Source of the DNA: Actinomycetota bacterium | GTDB lineage: Bacteria; Actinomycetota; Thermoleophilia; Gaiellales; Gaiellaceae | NCBI GenBank assembly: GCA_013816245.1 | Contig: JACDEU010000018.1 | Coordinates: 1 to 46,262 of the forward strand | Length of the DNA stretch: 46,262 nt | Reading direction: 5' to 3' | Part shown: in pieces, positions 31,422-40,426 of the stretch | Numbering within the stretch: position 1 is the stretch's first letter | Layout: the number at the start of each line of letters is the position of its first letter | The notes under the pieces: model-generated | Told to the model about the DNA's origin: nothing | Seen by the model: the letters and a program-made list of their open reading frames with translations, nothing else | Database searches by the model: none | Program-made: the position numbers and the translations under genes

Positions 31422-33109
31422 CGCCGGTGCTCGAAGTCACGGATCTGCGTGTGCGCTACCGCCACGACGTCGACGCCCTCAGGGGCGTGAGCCTTTTGCT
31501 CGACCGCGGCGACTCGCTCGCGATCGTGGGGGAGAGCGGCTCAGGAAAAACGACGCTCGCGCACTGCATCGTTGGTCTCGTGCAGCCGCCGGACGTGGTC
31601 GGCGGCAGCGCGCTTGTCGCCGGTCACGAGATCGTTGGCGCGGATCCGGAGCTGCTGCGCTCGCTGCGCTGGTCGACTGTCGCGATCGCACTCCAGGGCG
31701 CGCCGCTGAACCCAGTCGTCCGGGTCGGTGCGCAGCTGCTCGAACCCCTGCAGCAGTGCGGCGTGCGCGACGCCCACGCGCGTCGGCGTATCGGCGAATT
31801 GGCGGACGAACTGCTCCCGCGACGCGACGTCCTTGAGCGTTACCCACACGAGCTTTCTGGCGGCGAGCGACAGCGGGTGATGCTCGCGATGACGCTCGTG
31901 CTCGATCCTGAGCTCGTGATCCTCGACGAGCCGGGCGCCGGACTGGATCCGTTGTCGAAGCAGGAGCTCGTCGAGAGCGTGGCGCAGCTTGCGGCGGACC
32001 GGAACTTTGCCTTGCTCGTGATCTCGCACGATCTGCCCGCGGCGACGAGGCTCGCCCTTCGGACGCTCGTCCTCTACGCGGGCGAGACGATGGAGGAGGG
32101 CGCGACGAGCGGCGTCATCGGTCGGCCGGAGCATCCGTACACGTGGGCACTCGTCAACGCGTACCCGGTGCTCAGCACGACGAAGGATTTGCGCCCGATC
32201 CGCGGAACCTCGCCGGACCCACGCGCGATCCCGCCCGGATGTCCGTTCAATCCGCGCTGTACGCAGGCGGAGGAGATCTGCAGCGTTGAACACCCTGCGC
32301 TCGCGCCGTCGCGCGGCCGCCTCGTCACGTGCCACTTCGGCGGCTTGAAGACGCTGCTCGAGGCGACAGGGCTGCGGAAGCGATACCCAGGAAGTGAAGA
32401 GGCAGCGCTCGACGACGTGTCGGTCGTGCTCCACCATGGAGAGTCGGTCGGCGTCGTCGGCCCCACTGGCAGCGGCAAGACGACGCTTGCGCGGATCCTC
32501 GCCGGAGACCTTACGCCGGACGGTGGTGAGGTGCGCCTTCAAGGGGAGTCCCTGCACGGGTGGGGGGATGACACACGCGCGCTGCGGCGCCAAGTGCAGC
32601 TCATCCAGCAGGATCCCTGGGATGCGCTCTCGCCGCGTCTTTCCGTCGAGGCGCTCGTGGGCGAGCCGCTCCACATCGGCGGCAGCTCCGATCGCGGTCT
32701 AGTGGTGGCCACGTTGGAGGCGGTCGGGCTTCCGACGTCGGGCGCATTCCTCGAGGCGCGCGCGGCGCAGCTCTCCGGCGGCGAGTTGCAGCGGATCGCG
32801 CTCGTCCGGGCGCTAATCGCGCATCCGAAGATGATCGTCGCCGACGAGCCGACGAGCATGCTCGACGCGTCCGAGCAGGCGCGGCTGCTCGTGCAGCTGC
32901 GCGAGCTACAAGTGGAGCGCGGTCTGGGGCTCGTGCTCGTCTCGCACGATCTCGCTCTCGTGCGCAAGGTAACCGACCGGATCGTCGTCCTCGACGGCGG
33001 CCGCGTGGTGGAATCCGGATCTTCTGCGATGGTCTCGACGCACCCGCGCAGCGCGACGGGCCGCGCGCTCGTCGACGCGGCGCCGGTGTTCGACCTTTAC
33101 CAGCGTTGA
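31418..33109 (+). CDS. Fused double ABC ATPase (DppD-DppF type)
   Basis: One 563-residue chain holds two ATPases. The first half has GESGSGKTT, LSGGERQR and LVILDEPGAGLDP, plus the oligopeptide-type tail CPFNPRCTQAEEIC that usually closes DppD/OppD. The second half has GPTGSGKTT, LSGGELQR and MIVADEPTSMLD and resembles DppF. Fusion of the two subunits is common in Actinobacteria. The GTG start at 31418 overlaps the permease stop, and its own stop abuts the binding-protein gene. Confidence 0.92.
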   Translation: MTPVLEVTDLRVRYRHDVDALRGVSLLLDRGDSLAIVGESGSGKTTLAHCIVGLVQPPDVVGGSALVAGHEIVGADPELLRSLRWSTVAIALQGAPLNPVVRVGAQLLEPLQQCGVRDAHARRRIGELADELLPRRDVLERYPHELSGGERQRVMLAMTLVLDPELVILDEPGAGLDPLSKQELVESVAQLAADRNFALLVISHDLPAATRLALRTLVLYAGETMEEGATSGVIGRPEHPYTWALVNAYPVLSTTKDLRPIRGTSPDPRAIPPGCPFNPRCTQAEEICSVEHPALAPSRGRLVTCHFGGLKTLLEATGLRKRYPGSEEAALDDVSVVLHHGESVGVVGPTGSGKTTLARILAGDLTPDGGEVRLQGESLHGWGDDTRALRRQVQLIQQDPWDALSPRLSVEALVGEPLHIGGSSDRGLVVATLEAVGLPTSGAFLEARAAQLSGGELQRIALVRALIAHPKMIVADEPTSMLDASEQARLLVQLRELQVERGLGLVLVSHDLALVRKVTDRIVVLDGGRVVESGSSAMVSTHPRSATGRALVDAAPVFDLYQR

Positions 33110-34767
33110 TGGATACGCCTGTAACGAGACGCGCCTTCCTCGGCGGCTCGGCCGCGGTCGTTGCCGCGCTCTCGCTCGGCGGGTGCCGCAGCTCGCGTCG
33201 CGCAGGCGGCCCGACTGAGCTGCGCCTGCCCGGCGGCTCCTTCGGCTTTCCCTCGCCGTTCGCCACGATCGCCGGCCCTGGGTACGTGCAGATGAGCTAC
33301 ATCTACGACACACTCTTGTGGAAGGACGCGAGCGGGCGGTTGCTGCCCTGGCTCGCGCAGACCGTCGAACGCTCGCACGACGGGCTCACCTACACCTTTC
33401 ACCTGCGCAAGGGGATCACGTGGCAGGACGGGCGCGCGCTGACGGCCGAGGACGTCGTATTCACGTTCGAGTACTTCGCTCGGCAACCGCTCGGGCCGTT
33501 GATCATCGCGCAGCCGTTCGGCGTCCAGGGCGCACGAGCGGTCGGCGTGGGCAAAGTGGTGATTGAGCTCGAGCTGCCCGCGGTCACTTTTCTCGAGGCG
33601 GTCGCGGGAGCGGTGCCGATCATCCCCAAGCACATCTGGTCGGGGATCGCGGACGCGCCGCACGCGCAGGACATGGCGGTGCTCGTCGGCTCGGGGCCTT
33701 ACCGCCTGCACTCGTACTCACCCGGCGAAGGCGCCTCGCTTTACCTGGCGAACGACGACCACTTCCTCGGTCGCCCGTACGTGCGGCGGCTCGAGCTGCG
33801 GCCGGTCGACGACGAGCTGAGTGCGCTGCTGGCGGGCGACGTCGACGTCGCGGAGACTGCGGCGGAAGGGACGAGTAGCGACGCGCTGAGCCCGTTCCAC
33901 GGAAACGCCTACGACATCGTGCACGCGACGGGCGGCTTCATGTTCCCGCTCATCTGGAATCTCGCGCGCGAATCCGCGCTTACCGACGTTCGAGTGCGCC
34001 GTGCCTTCGCACTCGCGATCGACCGAGGCGCGATCGTCGAGCGTCTGCTCAGCGGCAACGGACTCGCCGGGAACCCCGGGTTCCTGCCGCCGAACGATCC
34101 ATTCTTCGTTCCGACCGAGCAGTATGCGTTCGACCCCGCGGCAGCGGAGCGCCTGCTGGACGAGGCGGGATTCCGGTCGCGGACCGCCGATGGCCTCCGC
34201 CGCGACCCGAACGGTCGCGTCCTCCGCTTCTCTGTCGTCACAGGGAATTCGCCGATTCCCGCGGCCCTCGACCTTATTGTCGAAGGGCTGAAGCGGATCG
34301 GAATCCAGCTTCGACCGCAAGCCGTCGACCTGCCGACTCTGTTCGGCCGACTGCAGCAGGGCGCGGACGAGATTGCGCTCAGCCTCTATCCCGGTCCGGG
34401 CGGGACGGCGCCGAACGCGGATCCCGACACGATGCGCACGTTCTACTCCTCGCGGATAAAGGGCCGGCTGCAGGGGGCGCAGGGGTATTTGAACGCGGAT
34501 CTCGACCGGCTGGCAGACCGCCAACTCGTGACTGCCGACCCTGCGGAGCGGAAGCGGGAGCTCGCGCGCATGCAACACCTCGTCGCGCGCGACTTACCGG
34601 CCCTGCCCCTGTACTACCCGACGCTCTTCACGGTGTTCCGCCGCGAGGTGTTCGACAGCTGGTACTACACACCCGGCGGCTTCGCCGGCGGCCTTCCCGG
34701 TCCGTACAACAAGCAGGTGTTCGTCACGGGCGTGCGGACGGGATTGCGAATCCACCGGCCGCAGTAG
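33109..34767 (+). CDS. Peptide/nickel-type ABC transporter substrate-binding protein (SBP family 5), Tat lipoprotein
   Basis: The 552-residue precursor begins with a twin-arginine motif and lipobox (TRRAFLGGSAAVVAALSLGGC), so it is exported folded and lipid-anchored. Family-5 blocks are visible: YDTLLWKDASGRLLPWLAQ, TYTFHLRKGITWQDGRALTAEDVVFTFEY, RRAFALAIDRGAIVERLL and AERLLDEAGF. It completes the importer with the two permeases and the fused ATPase. Ligand unknown. The start is ATG 33109; the TTG at 33106 is an alternative. Confidence 0.92.
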   Translation: MDTPVTRRAFLGGSAAVVAALSLGGCRSSRRAGGPTELRLPGGSFGFPSPFATIAGPGYVQMSYIYDTLLWKDASGRLLPWLAQTVERSHDGLTYTFHLRKGITWQDGRALTAEDVVFTFEYFARQPLGPLIIAQPFGVQGARAVGVGKVVIELELPAVTFLEAVAGAVPIIPKHIWSGIADAPHAQDMAVLVGSGPYRLHSYSPGEGASLYLANDDHFLGRPYVRRLELRPVDDELSALLAGDVDVAETAAEGTSSDALSPFHGNAYDIVHATGGFMFPLIWNLARESALTDVRVRRAFALAIDRGAIVERLLSGNGLAGNPGFLPPNDPFFVPTEQYAFDPAAAERLLDEAGFRSRTADGLRRDPNGRVLRFSVVTGNSPIPAALDLIVEGLKRIGIQLRPQAVDLPTLFGRLQQGADEIALSLYPGPGGTAPNADPDTMRTFYSSRIKGRLQGAQGYLNADLDRLADRQLVTADPAERKRELARMQHLVARDLPALPLYYPTLFTVFRREVFDSWYYTPGGFAGGLPGPYNKQVFVTGVRTGLRIHRPQ

Positions 34768-34857
34768 CCCGACCTAACCACCACGTCAGACGTCAGGGGC
34801 TTCCAGATGTCCGTTCATGCTGGGTGGGCTGAGGATCGCGCCGACCAGGCGGGCGAG

Positions 34858-34944
34858 CCGATCGGGACGGTGTTGCCCCGATCGACTCTGCTCCTGATGC
34901 TCCAGCCGTGCGAGCGCTGGTCGCCCTCGCGGCGCGTTCTCTAG
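34858..34944 (+). pseudogene. 3'-terminal relic of a Sec-CooC gene
   Basis: These ~87 bases closely match the last 86 bases of the CooC-like gene ending at 29106. The shared frame encodes ADRDGVAPIDSAPDAP then AVRALVALA in both. Identity is nearly complete for the first ~65 bases and falls toward the end. No other part of the gene is present here. The fragment overlaps the 3' end of the FG-GAP gene by four bases. Sequence from 34768 to 34857 holds nothing I recognise. Confidence 0.8.
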
Positions 34945-36734
34945 GAGATTCGCATAGAGACGACGCGGCTCCGGTTTCCGGCCCTATCAACGGCCTGGAC
35001 GCGAATCGTAGAACCGCTGCGCACGCGCAACCGCGCCCCGCACGCATGAAGCGCGCCGCGACCGGTCGAGCAACGGAAGCGCAGCTGTTCCGAGCGGTTG
35101 TCGGGGTCGGTCGCGGAGAAGAGGACAAAGGCTCCGCGGCGCCGAATCTTCGGTGCGCTCGGGCGCGTCTTGTCGCTCGAGAGAAACACGAGCAGTCGGC
35201 CCTGATCCTGATTCGGGCCGACGTCCTCGAACGGCTCCCCTGCGACGTAGTCGGGCTGACCATCGCGATTGATGTCACCGACGGCGGCGTTGGCCCAGCC
35301 CAGATTCGGACCGAGGTTGCCGGACGAGCTCGTCTGCCGGTCGCTCGCCGGCAGCTCGAGCGCTTTCAGCAACGCACCGGTTCGTCCGTCGAAGACGTAC
35401 GTGCCACCGCTGCCCGTTGCTCCTGCGACGTGATGCGGCGACTGTCCTACATAGAGATCGGGCACGCGATCCTTGTTGTAGAACGTCTTCGACATTGACC
35501 ACCCGAACTGGCCGCCGACCTCCGGCGTAGGGTCATGGAGCTCGTCCAGGAGCGACCCGCCGTTGCCACTGAAGACCCACGCCTTGCCCTGGCCCTCCCC
35601 GGCCGGCCCGTTCTGGACGAAGCCGTTCGCGTACAGATCGGCGTAGCCGTCGCCGTTTACGTCACCCGGTGAGAGCGGCGCCGCATCCTGGAACCCGAAC
35701 ACCGCACCCGCCTGTGGCTCCGGGTCATCGATGTGGAACAGCACGGAACCGTCCGTACCGCTAAAGACGTACTCACGTCCCTGACCCTCGTTGCAGCCGT
35801 TCGGCTCGGGCGCTCCGCAGGGCGCGCCACTGCCGGTGTAGAAGCTGTAGCTGCCGGCGTCAACGAGCTGATCGGGGATCTTGTCCCGGTTGACGTCGCC
35901 GGGGCCCTGCACCGCGATCCCGAGCGAGCCGCAGCTTGACGCGCATGTGCCGGCGGGCGAGCGATCGGAAGCCGGAAGATCGAGCGTCCGGAGCAATGCC
36001 CCGCTTGTGCCGTTAAAGATGAACGCCTGGCCCTGATTGACGCGGCAGCCGGCGGGCAACGGACTGATGTCGCCGCAGCCGGCCGGAACGTCGTTGTTCG
36101 ATGCGCCGATGATGATCTCAGGACGCTTGTCCCCGGTCAGGTCGCCCGCACGGCCGATCCGCGAACCGAATCGTGCAGAGTTCTTCGAGTTCCCCTGGGG
36201 AGAAGGATTGTTCAGCGCATACAAGAGCACACCGGTTTTGCCGTCGAAGACCCACGCCTTGCCCTGGTCCTCGTTGCAACCGTTCGGCTCGGGTGAGCCA
36301 CACGCGGCACCGGTGCCGGTGTAGACGTCCTGCGCGTCTGTGCCGATCGCGATATCGGAGACGCGGTCGCCGGTCTCGTCACCGACGACAGAGATGTAGA
36401 ACCCGAACTTCGAGTTCGTCTGCGGCTCGGGCGAGTTGATCGCGTAGAGGGTTCCGAGCGTCCGTCCGTTGACGGCATACACACGGCCGGTGTCCGCCAC
36501 CGCGTTTACGTCCTCCATCGGCACCGCGACGAAGAAGTCGGGGACGCGGTCCCCGTTGAGATCTCCGGCGGCCGCCGCGCGTTCTGCCCACCGTCCTTTT
36601 AGCTGTGGATCCGGCGACTCGATCGGCCTGACGGAGTAATCCGTTGCCGACGATGCAGCCAGTCCACCGCCCAAGCCGAGCGCGCAGGCGGTGGCCATCG
36701 CCACCAGGACTAGTACAAATCGTTTGGCGCGCAT
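34941..36734 (-). CDS. Secreted FG-GAP/VCBS beta-propeller protein
   Basis: The 597-residue precursor has a signal peptide (FVLVLVAMATACALGLGGGLA). About six or seven repeats follow, each with a Ca-binding-type loop DxNxDxxxD: GDLNGDRVPDFFV, GDETGDRVSDIAIG, GDLTGDKRPEIIIG, GDVNRDKIPDQLV, GDVNGDGYADLYA and GDINRDGQPDYVAG. These alternate with GKAWVFDGKTGVLLY-type strands, the integrin-alpha-like propeller pattern. The last ~75 residues look like an Ig-like domain with two Cys. The start is ATG 36734, with AAGGGG upstream. Likely a surface or adhesive protein. Confidence 0.87.
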   Translation of the reverse strand: MRAKRFVLVLVAMATACALGLGGGLAASSATDYSVRPIESPDPQLKGRWAERAAAAGDLNGDRVPDFFVAVPMEDVNAVADTGRVYAVNGRTLGTLYAINSPEPQTNSKFGFYISVVGDETGDRVSDIAIGTDAQDVYTGTGAACGSPEPNGCNEDQGKAWVFDGKTGVLLYALNNPSPQGNSKNSARFGSRIGRAGDLTGDKRPEIIIGASNNDVPAGCGDISPLPAGCRVNQGQAFIFNGTSGALLRTLDLPASDRSPAGTCASSCGSLGIAVQGPGDVNRDKIPDQLVDAGSYSFYTGSGAPCGAPEPNGCNEGQGREYVFSGTDGSVLFHIDDPEPQAGAVFGFQDAAPLSPGDVNGDGYADLYANGFVQNGPAGEGQGKAWVFSGNGGSLLDELHDPTPEVGGQFGWSMSKTFYNKDRVPDLYVGQSPHHVAGATGSGGTYVFDGRTGALLKALELPASDRQTSSSGNLGPNLGWANAAVGDINRDGQPDYVAGEPFEDVGPNQDQGRLLVFLSSDKTRPSAPKIRRRGAFVLFSATDPDNRSEQLRFRCSTGRGALHACGARLRVRSGSTIRVQAVDRAGNRSRVVSMRIS

Positions 36735-36832
36735 AGTGACCCCTTGATCGCTGAGCACCGAGGATAGGCGGGGTTGCTAGATGTTGGACGCATAGAGCGG
36801 CGCGACATCCTCCTTGCTAAGCTCGCGGTCCT

Positions 36833-37780
36833 GTGAGGCGCGCAGCTGCGGTTGGAGTGGTCTTTGTCGGGATCTTCCTCTTGCTGGCGCCCGTCGCATC
36901 CGCACACGGCCGACGCGACATGTTCCTCGACAAGCCGGCGTACTTGCCGGGAGACGAGGTAATCGTCCACGGCGTCTTTCTCGACTCGGATCTCGCGGCG
37001 CCGGCTCAACCGATCGAGGTCAGCCTCGGTGCCGAGGGCCCAGTCGTTGCGCAAGCGACCGCGGCGGTAGACGGGACGTGGAGCGTGACGTTCACGCTTA
37101 CAACGTCAACAATGCTCGGCACGTACTCGCTGGATGCATACGTGCTCGACGAGAGTGCGCAGTCCGTCACGATGATTGCCTCAGTCGCGCTAGTCGTCGG
37201 CGCTCTGGTGCCACCTCCGCAACCGCCGGCCTCAGCGCCGTCTGCGGCCACGCCGCTCCCGCAGGCCCGGGGGAGGAGCGCGGACGGCTGGCGCCAGGTT
37301 CGCGTTGAGGCCGACGCACAGGTTGCCTCCGTGCCCCGCGTCCGGAGTGTGCCGGTGCATGCGGCCGCTCCGGTCCGCGTCCGGAGTCGTGAACGGAGCG
37401 TCGTGCAGGTTCGGCCGCACGTTTCGCCGCCCGCGTCGTCGCCGACAGCGCGCCGTCGTGTCCTCGGGGATTCAGTCGCGAAGCACGTCGCAACGCCGCA
37501 GGCGTCGGTCGAGCCGATCCGCGTGGAACAATCGGCCCAGCCGAAAAGCCGTTCGGGGGGAAGAAAGTCGTGGTGGATGCTGTGCGGCCTGCTGGTCGCG
37601 CTTGCAACCGGGGCCGCCGCCTTTGGAATTTTCCGCCACCGCTCAGCCCGGGGCCCCCGCGATCCCGTTGAAGCCGAGCTTCAGGCGATCGTCGCAGACG
37701 AACTCGCGAAGCGCGAGCGTGCGGCCGGGGACGAGCCTCCAATCCCAGCGCTGGTCGGCGAAGAGTCTCAGAGCCACTGA
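36833..37780 (+). CDS. Surface protein with Ig-like domain and C-terminal membrane anchor
   Basis: The 315-residue product has a signal peptide (VGVVFVGIFLLLAPVASA), then a beta-rich domain (KPAYLPGDEVIVHGVFLDS ... GTWSVTFTLTTSTMLGTYSLDAYV) like bacterial Ig/MG2 domains. A long Pro/Arg/Val-rich stalk (residues ~125-250), a transmembrane helix (WWMLCGLLVALATGAAAFGIF) and a short cytoplasmic acidic tail follow. It starts at GTG 36833 and is divergent from the FG-GAP gene. The ligand is unknown. Confidence 0.7.
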   Translation: MRRAAAVGVVFVGIFLLLAPVASAHGRRDMFLDKPAYLPGDEVIVHGVFLDSDLAAPAQPIEVSLGAEGPVVAQATAAVDGTWSVTFTLTTSTMLGTYSLDAYVLDESAQSVTMIASVALVVGALVPPPQPPASAPSAATPLPQARGRSADGWRQVRVEADAQVASVPRVRSVPVHAAAPVRVRSRERSVVQVRPHVSPPASSPTARRRVLGDSVAKHVATPQASVEPIRVEQSAQPKSRSGGRKSWWMLCGLLVALATGAAAFGIFRHRSARGPRDPVEAELQAIVADELAKRERAAGDEPPIPALVGEESQSH

Positions 37781-38108
37781 CGCCCAGCGTTGCGGCCCAC
37801 GACATCGCGGTCGTCCGTCAAAGGAAAGCGCGGAGTACGACGAGATACTGACCCTGCGGAGTCGAACTCTGTTTGCCGTAGCTCTGAACGCCTCGCGCGC
37901 CAGAAGGCGCGTCGGCGAAGTATGGGGGCTTCGGCCGGAATTCTGGCTGCAGGGCCAGTGCATACCACTGTACACCTAACTTGTGATCCGTGTTGCGAGC
38001 CGTCCAAGGTAGCCGCCGCAACGCTTCCCCAGCCGCGACTTGACGGGGCCTGCCTCAGTCGAAACGTGCGTCGTGTTGGCTGTACTCTGGCCTGCTCTTC
38101 GTCCGGAT
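37781..38108. other. Intergenic region upstream of the photolyase gene
   Basis: There is no gene I can support here. It holds a TGTACA (37969-37974) near CAGTGCATACCACTG, which is similar to the CAGTGTACATACC in the CarH operator region at 40.4 kb, so light control of the photolyase is possible. Several short overlapping frames on both strands lack any recognisable pattern. Confidence 0.35.
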
Positions 38109-39422
38109 ATGGAGGAACGTCTGCAGGGTCCCGCGGTCGTCTTGTTCACCCGCGATTTGCGCGTCCACGACAATCCGGCTCTGGCCGCCGCGGTCGGGCG
38201 GTTCGAGCGCGTGCTTCCGCTCTTCGTGCTCGACGGCGGGCTGCTGAGATCGTTCGGCACGCCTAATCGGGTCGCGTTTCTGCTCGGCTCGTTGCGGTCC
38301 CTCCGCGGCTCGCTCCGCGCCCGAGGCGGCGAGCTTGCTCTTCGGCGTGGGGACGTCGTCGAGGAGACTGTGCGGGCCGTGCGGGATGTGAAGGCCGAGC
38401 GCGTGTTCATGAGTGAGGACGTGAGCGGTTACGCGCAGGAGCGGGAGCGGCGGCTTCGGCTGGGTCTCGCGGGCGAGCGGGTCGAGCTCGAGACATTCCC
38501 CGGCGTGACCGTCGTCCCGCCGGGCGACCTTTCCCCGGTCGGCCGCGAAGCTTTTCGCGTCTTCACGCCTTACTGGCGCCGCTGGCGAGTGGAGCCGCGG
38601 CGGCCTGTCCTGCCGGCGCCGGAACGGATCGTGCTCCCTGGCGGCGTCGCCGCTGGGAGGCTGCCGGAGCTGCGCGAGCTCGTGCCCGGCTTGCCCGCCC
38701 CCGAGTTGCCGCTGGGCGGCGAGGCCGCGGGCCGGGCGCGTCTCGAGCGCTGGCTCGAGCACGGGCTCGAATGCTACGACGAACTGCGAGACAACCTCGC
38801 TGCGGATGCAACCTCACGGCTCTCGGCCTACCTCCACTTCGGTTGCGTTTCGCCGGGCGAGGTGGCTGAGCTGGCGCTCGCGCGAGAGGGCGGCGAGGGA
38901 TTCGTCCGGCAGCTCTGTTGGCGCGATTTCCATCACCAGTTGCTCGCCGCGGCTCCGGCGATTTCCCGGGACGATTTTCGGCCGCGCAGCGCTGGTTGGC
39001 GCAGCGACCCCGATGCCCTCGAGGCGTGGAAGCAGGGCCGAACCGGCTATCCGCTCGTCGATGCGGGGATGCGGCAACTCCTGCGGGAGGGCTTCATGCA
39101 CAACCGCGCGCGGCTCGTCGCCGGATCGTTCCTCACAAAACACCTCTCCATCGACTGGCGTAAGGGGGCTGCGCACTTCTACGCCCACCTCGTGGACGGT
39201 GATGTCGCCAACAATGCCGGCAACTGGCAGTGGGTAGCCGGAACCGGGACGGACACCCGGCCTAACCGGATGCCGAACCCGATCCGGCAGCAGCACAGTC
39301 TCGACCCCGAGGGCGTTTACGCGGGGCGTTACTTGCCGGAACTCGGCACGGCCGAGTATCCGAAGCCGCTCATCGCGCAGGAGGACGCAGTTGCCCGCTT
39401 CCTTGGAGCGGGCGCCTTGTGA
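38109..39422 (+). CDS. phr: Deoxyribodipyrimidine photolyase (class I CPD type)
   Basis: This flavoprotein uses blue light to split pyrimidine dimers. The N-terminal antenna domain begins VVLFTRDLRVHDNPALAAAV. The FAD-binding half has the photolyase signature blocks CWRDFHHQLLAA, WKQGRTGYPLVDAGMRQLLREGFMHNRARLVAGSFLTKHLSIDWRKG and GDVANNAGNWQWVAGTGTD. The 437-residue length is right. The start is ATG 38109 (MEERLQG). A CarH-type light-sensing regulator lies just downstream, which fits a light-inducible repair module. Confidence 0.95.
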   Translation: MEERLQGPAVVLFTRDLRVHDNPALAAAVGRFERVLPLFVLDGGLLRSFGTPNRVAFLLGSLRSLRGSLRARGGELALRRGDVVEETVRAVRDVKAERVFMSEDVSGYAQERERRLRLGLAGERVELETFPGVTVVPPGDLSPVGREAFRVFTPYWRRWRVEPRRPVLPAPERIVLPGGVAAGRLPELRELVPGLPAPELPLGGEAAGRARLERWLEHGLECYDELRDNLAADATSRLSAYLHFGCVSPGEVAELALAREGGEGFVRQLCWRDFHHQLLAAAPAISRDDFRPRSAGWRSDPDALEAWKQGRTGYPLVDAGMRQLLREGFMHNRARLVAGSFLTKHLSIDWRKGAAHFYAHLVDGDVANNAGNWQWVAGTGTDTRPNRMPNPIRQQHSLDPEGVYAGRYLPELGTAEYPKPLIAQEDAVARFLGAGAL

Positions 39423-39440
39423 CCGATTTCCCTGGTCGGG

Positions 39441-39590
39441 AGTGACCTACCGGGTGCTCGAATCGGGCGCCTTTGACGCCGCTGAGCCCGAGGTGCTGAC
39501 CTATAGAAAGATGATCGAGCGGATCGCGGCTCTGCCGGGTCGGCCGGTAGTCGGACACCGCATCATCAAGGCCGCTCCAGTGACGCGATG
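39441..39590 (+). pseudogene. Relic of an atypical SDR / NAD(P)-binding epimerase gene
   Basis: The frame reads GVTYRVLESGAFDAA then EPEVLTYRKMIERIAALPGRP, which matches the late GPEVLTYREMIERIA segment of atypical short-chain dehydrogenases. There is no N-terminal Rossmann part, and the frame runs into the opposite-strand CarH gene. It appears to be a leftover fragment between photolyase and CarH. Confidence 0.4.
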
Positions 39591-40426
39591 GCCGCTGCGG
39601 CCTCGACTGAGCCCTCGGCAAGGTAGGTGGCGCCGATCTGCGCCGCGAGTTCCTTGCCCGCGCCTGCGCCTGCGAGCGCAACCGGAAACTGCGCGGACAC
39701 ATCGCGTAGCTCCTCGACACACGCGCTGAAACGCAATGGATCGACGGCCGCCATGACGACGAGGTCGGGGCGAAGCGCCCTCGCCGTCTCCGCGATCGTG
39801 GCGACCGGTGTATCTGTGCCAATGTACGTGATCCGCCAGCCGTGCTCGCGGAGGGCGAGCCCGAACGCGATCAGGGAGATGTCGTGTTGTTCGCCCGCCG
39901 GGCAGGCGAGGAGCGCGCGCGGGCCTGAGCCTCGATCCCAGCCGCGCGCCAGGCCGAGCATTCGGCCCCGCAGCAGGTTGCTCGCGAAGTGTTCCTGCGC
40001 GATTGTGATCTGGCCGCTTTGCCAGCGCTCGCCCAGATCGCGGAGCGCCGGCAGGACCGAGTCGCGCAGGACGCTCTCGAGTGTGAGCGACGACAGCAGT
40101 CGGTCGAGTGCCGCGTGCGCTCCGACGTCGTCGAAGGCGACGAGCGCCTCGACGAGCGTCCCGGCAGAGGGTAGGTCCACCGCGTTGCCGAGCGCGAGCT
40201 TCGCCGCCTCCGCGGCTGAGATGCCCCGCCCCAGCGCGCCGGTCATCTTGCCGACGCGCCGTTCGTCCTCGGCCGAATAAAGCCGGTAGCCACCCGAAGA
40301 ACGTTCGGGCCGGAGCAAGCCGTAGCGCCGCTCCCAGGCGCGAAGGAGTTCGGGGCTAACGCCGGTGCGCCGCGCGAGCTCGCCGATGCGGAGATCTGCG
40401 GACACTTCCATCAGTGTACATACCAT
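39566..40426 (-). CDS. MerR-family, cobalamin-binding light-sensing repressor (CarH/LitR type)
   Basis: The N-terminal MerR helix-turn-helix (LRIGELARRTGVSPELLRAWERRYGLLRPERSSGGYRLYS, residues ~12-51) is followed by a helix bundle and a B12 domain. The AdoCbl light-sensor motif W-x9-EH is present (Trp135, Glu145, His146), as is the cobalt-ligand His181 in GEQHDISLI. These positions are each offset by 4 from Thermus CarH W131/E141/H142/H177 (from memory). The residue after Trp is Gln136, where Thermus CarH has His132, the second axial ligand of its light-exposed state. In the dark CarH tetramers repress; light releases DNA. The start may instead be the second Met (40411). Confidence 0.92.
   Translation of the reverse strand: MVCTLMEVSADLRIGELARRTGVSPELLRAWERRYGLLRPERSSGGYRLYSAEDERRVGKMTGALGRGISAAEAAKLALGNAVDLPSAGTLVEALVAFDDVGAHAALDRLLSSLTLESVLRDSVLPALRDLGERWQSGQITIAQEHFASNLLRGRMLGLARGWDRGSGPRALLACPAGEQHDISLIAFGLALREHGWRITYIGTDTPVATIAETARALRPDLVVMAAVDPLRFSACVEELRDVSAQFPVALAGAGAGKELAAQIGATYLAEGSVEAAAAIASLERP

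Noticed and set aside
34908-35498. 196-codon plus-strand frame starting in the cooC relic
   Set aside because: After the short cooC tail it runs antisense through the FG-GAP protein and loses any family resemblance.
37818-38021. Short minus-strand frame reading QWYALALQPEFRPKPPYF upstream of the photolyase
   Set aside because: It looks more protein-like than its neighbours but has no start context, no family match I recognise and several competing frames.
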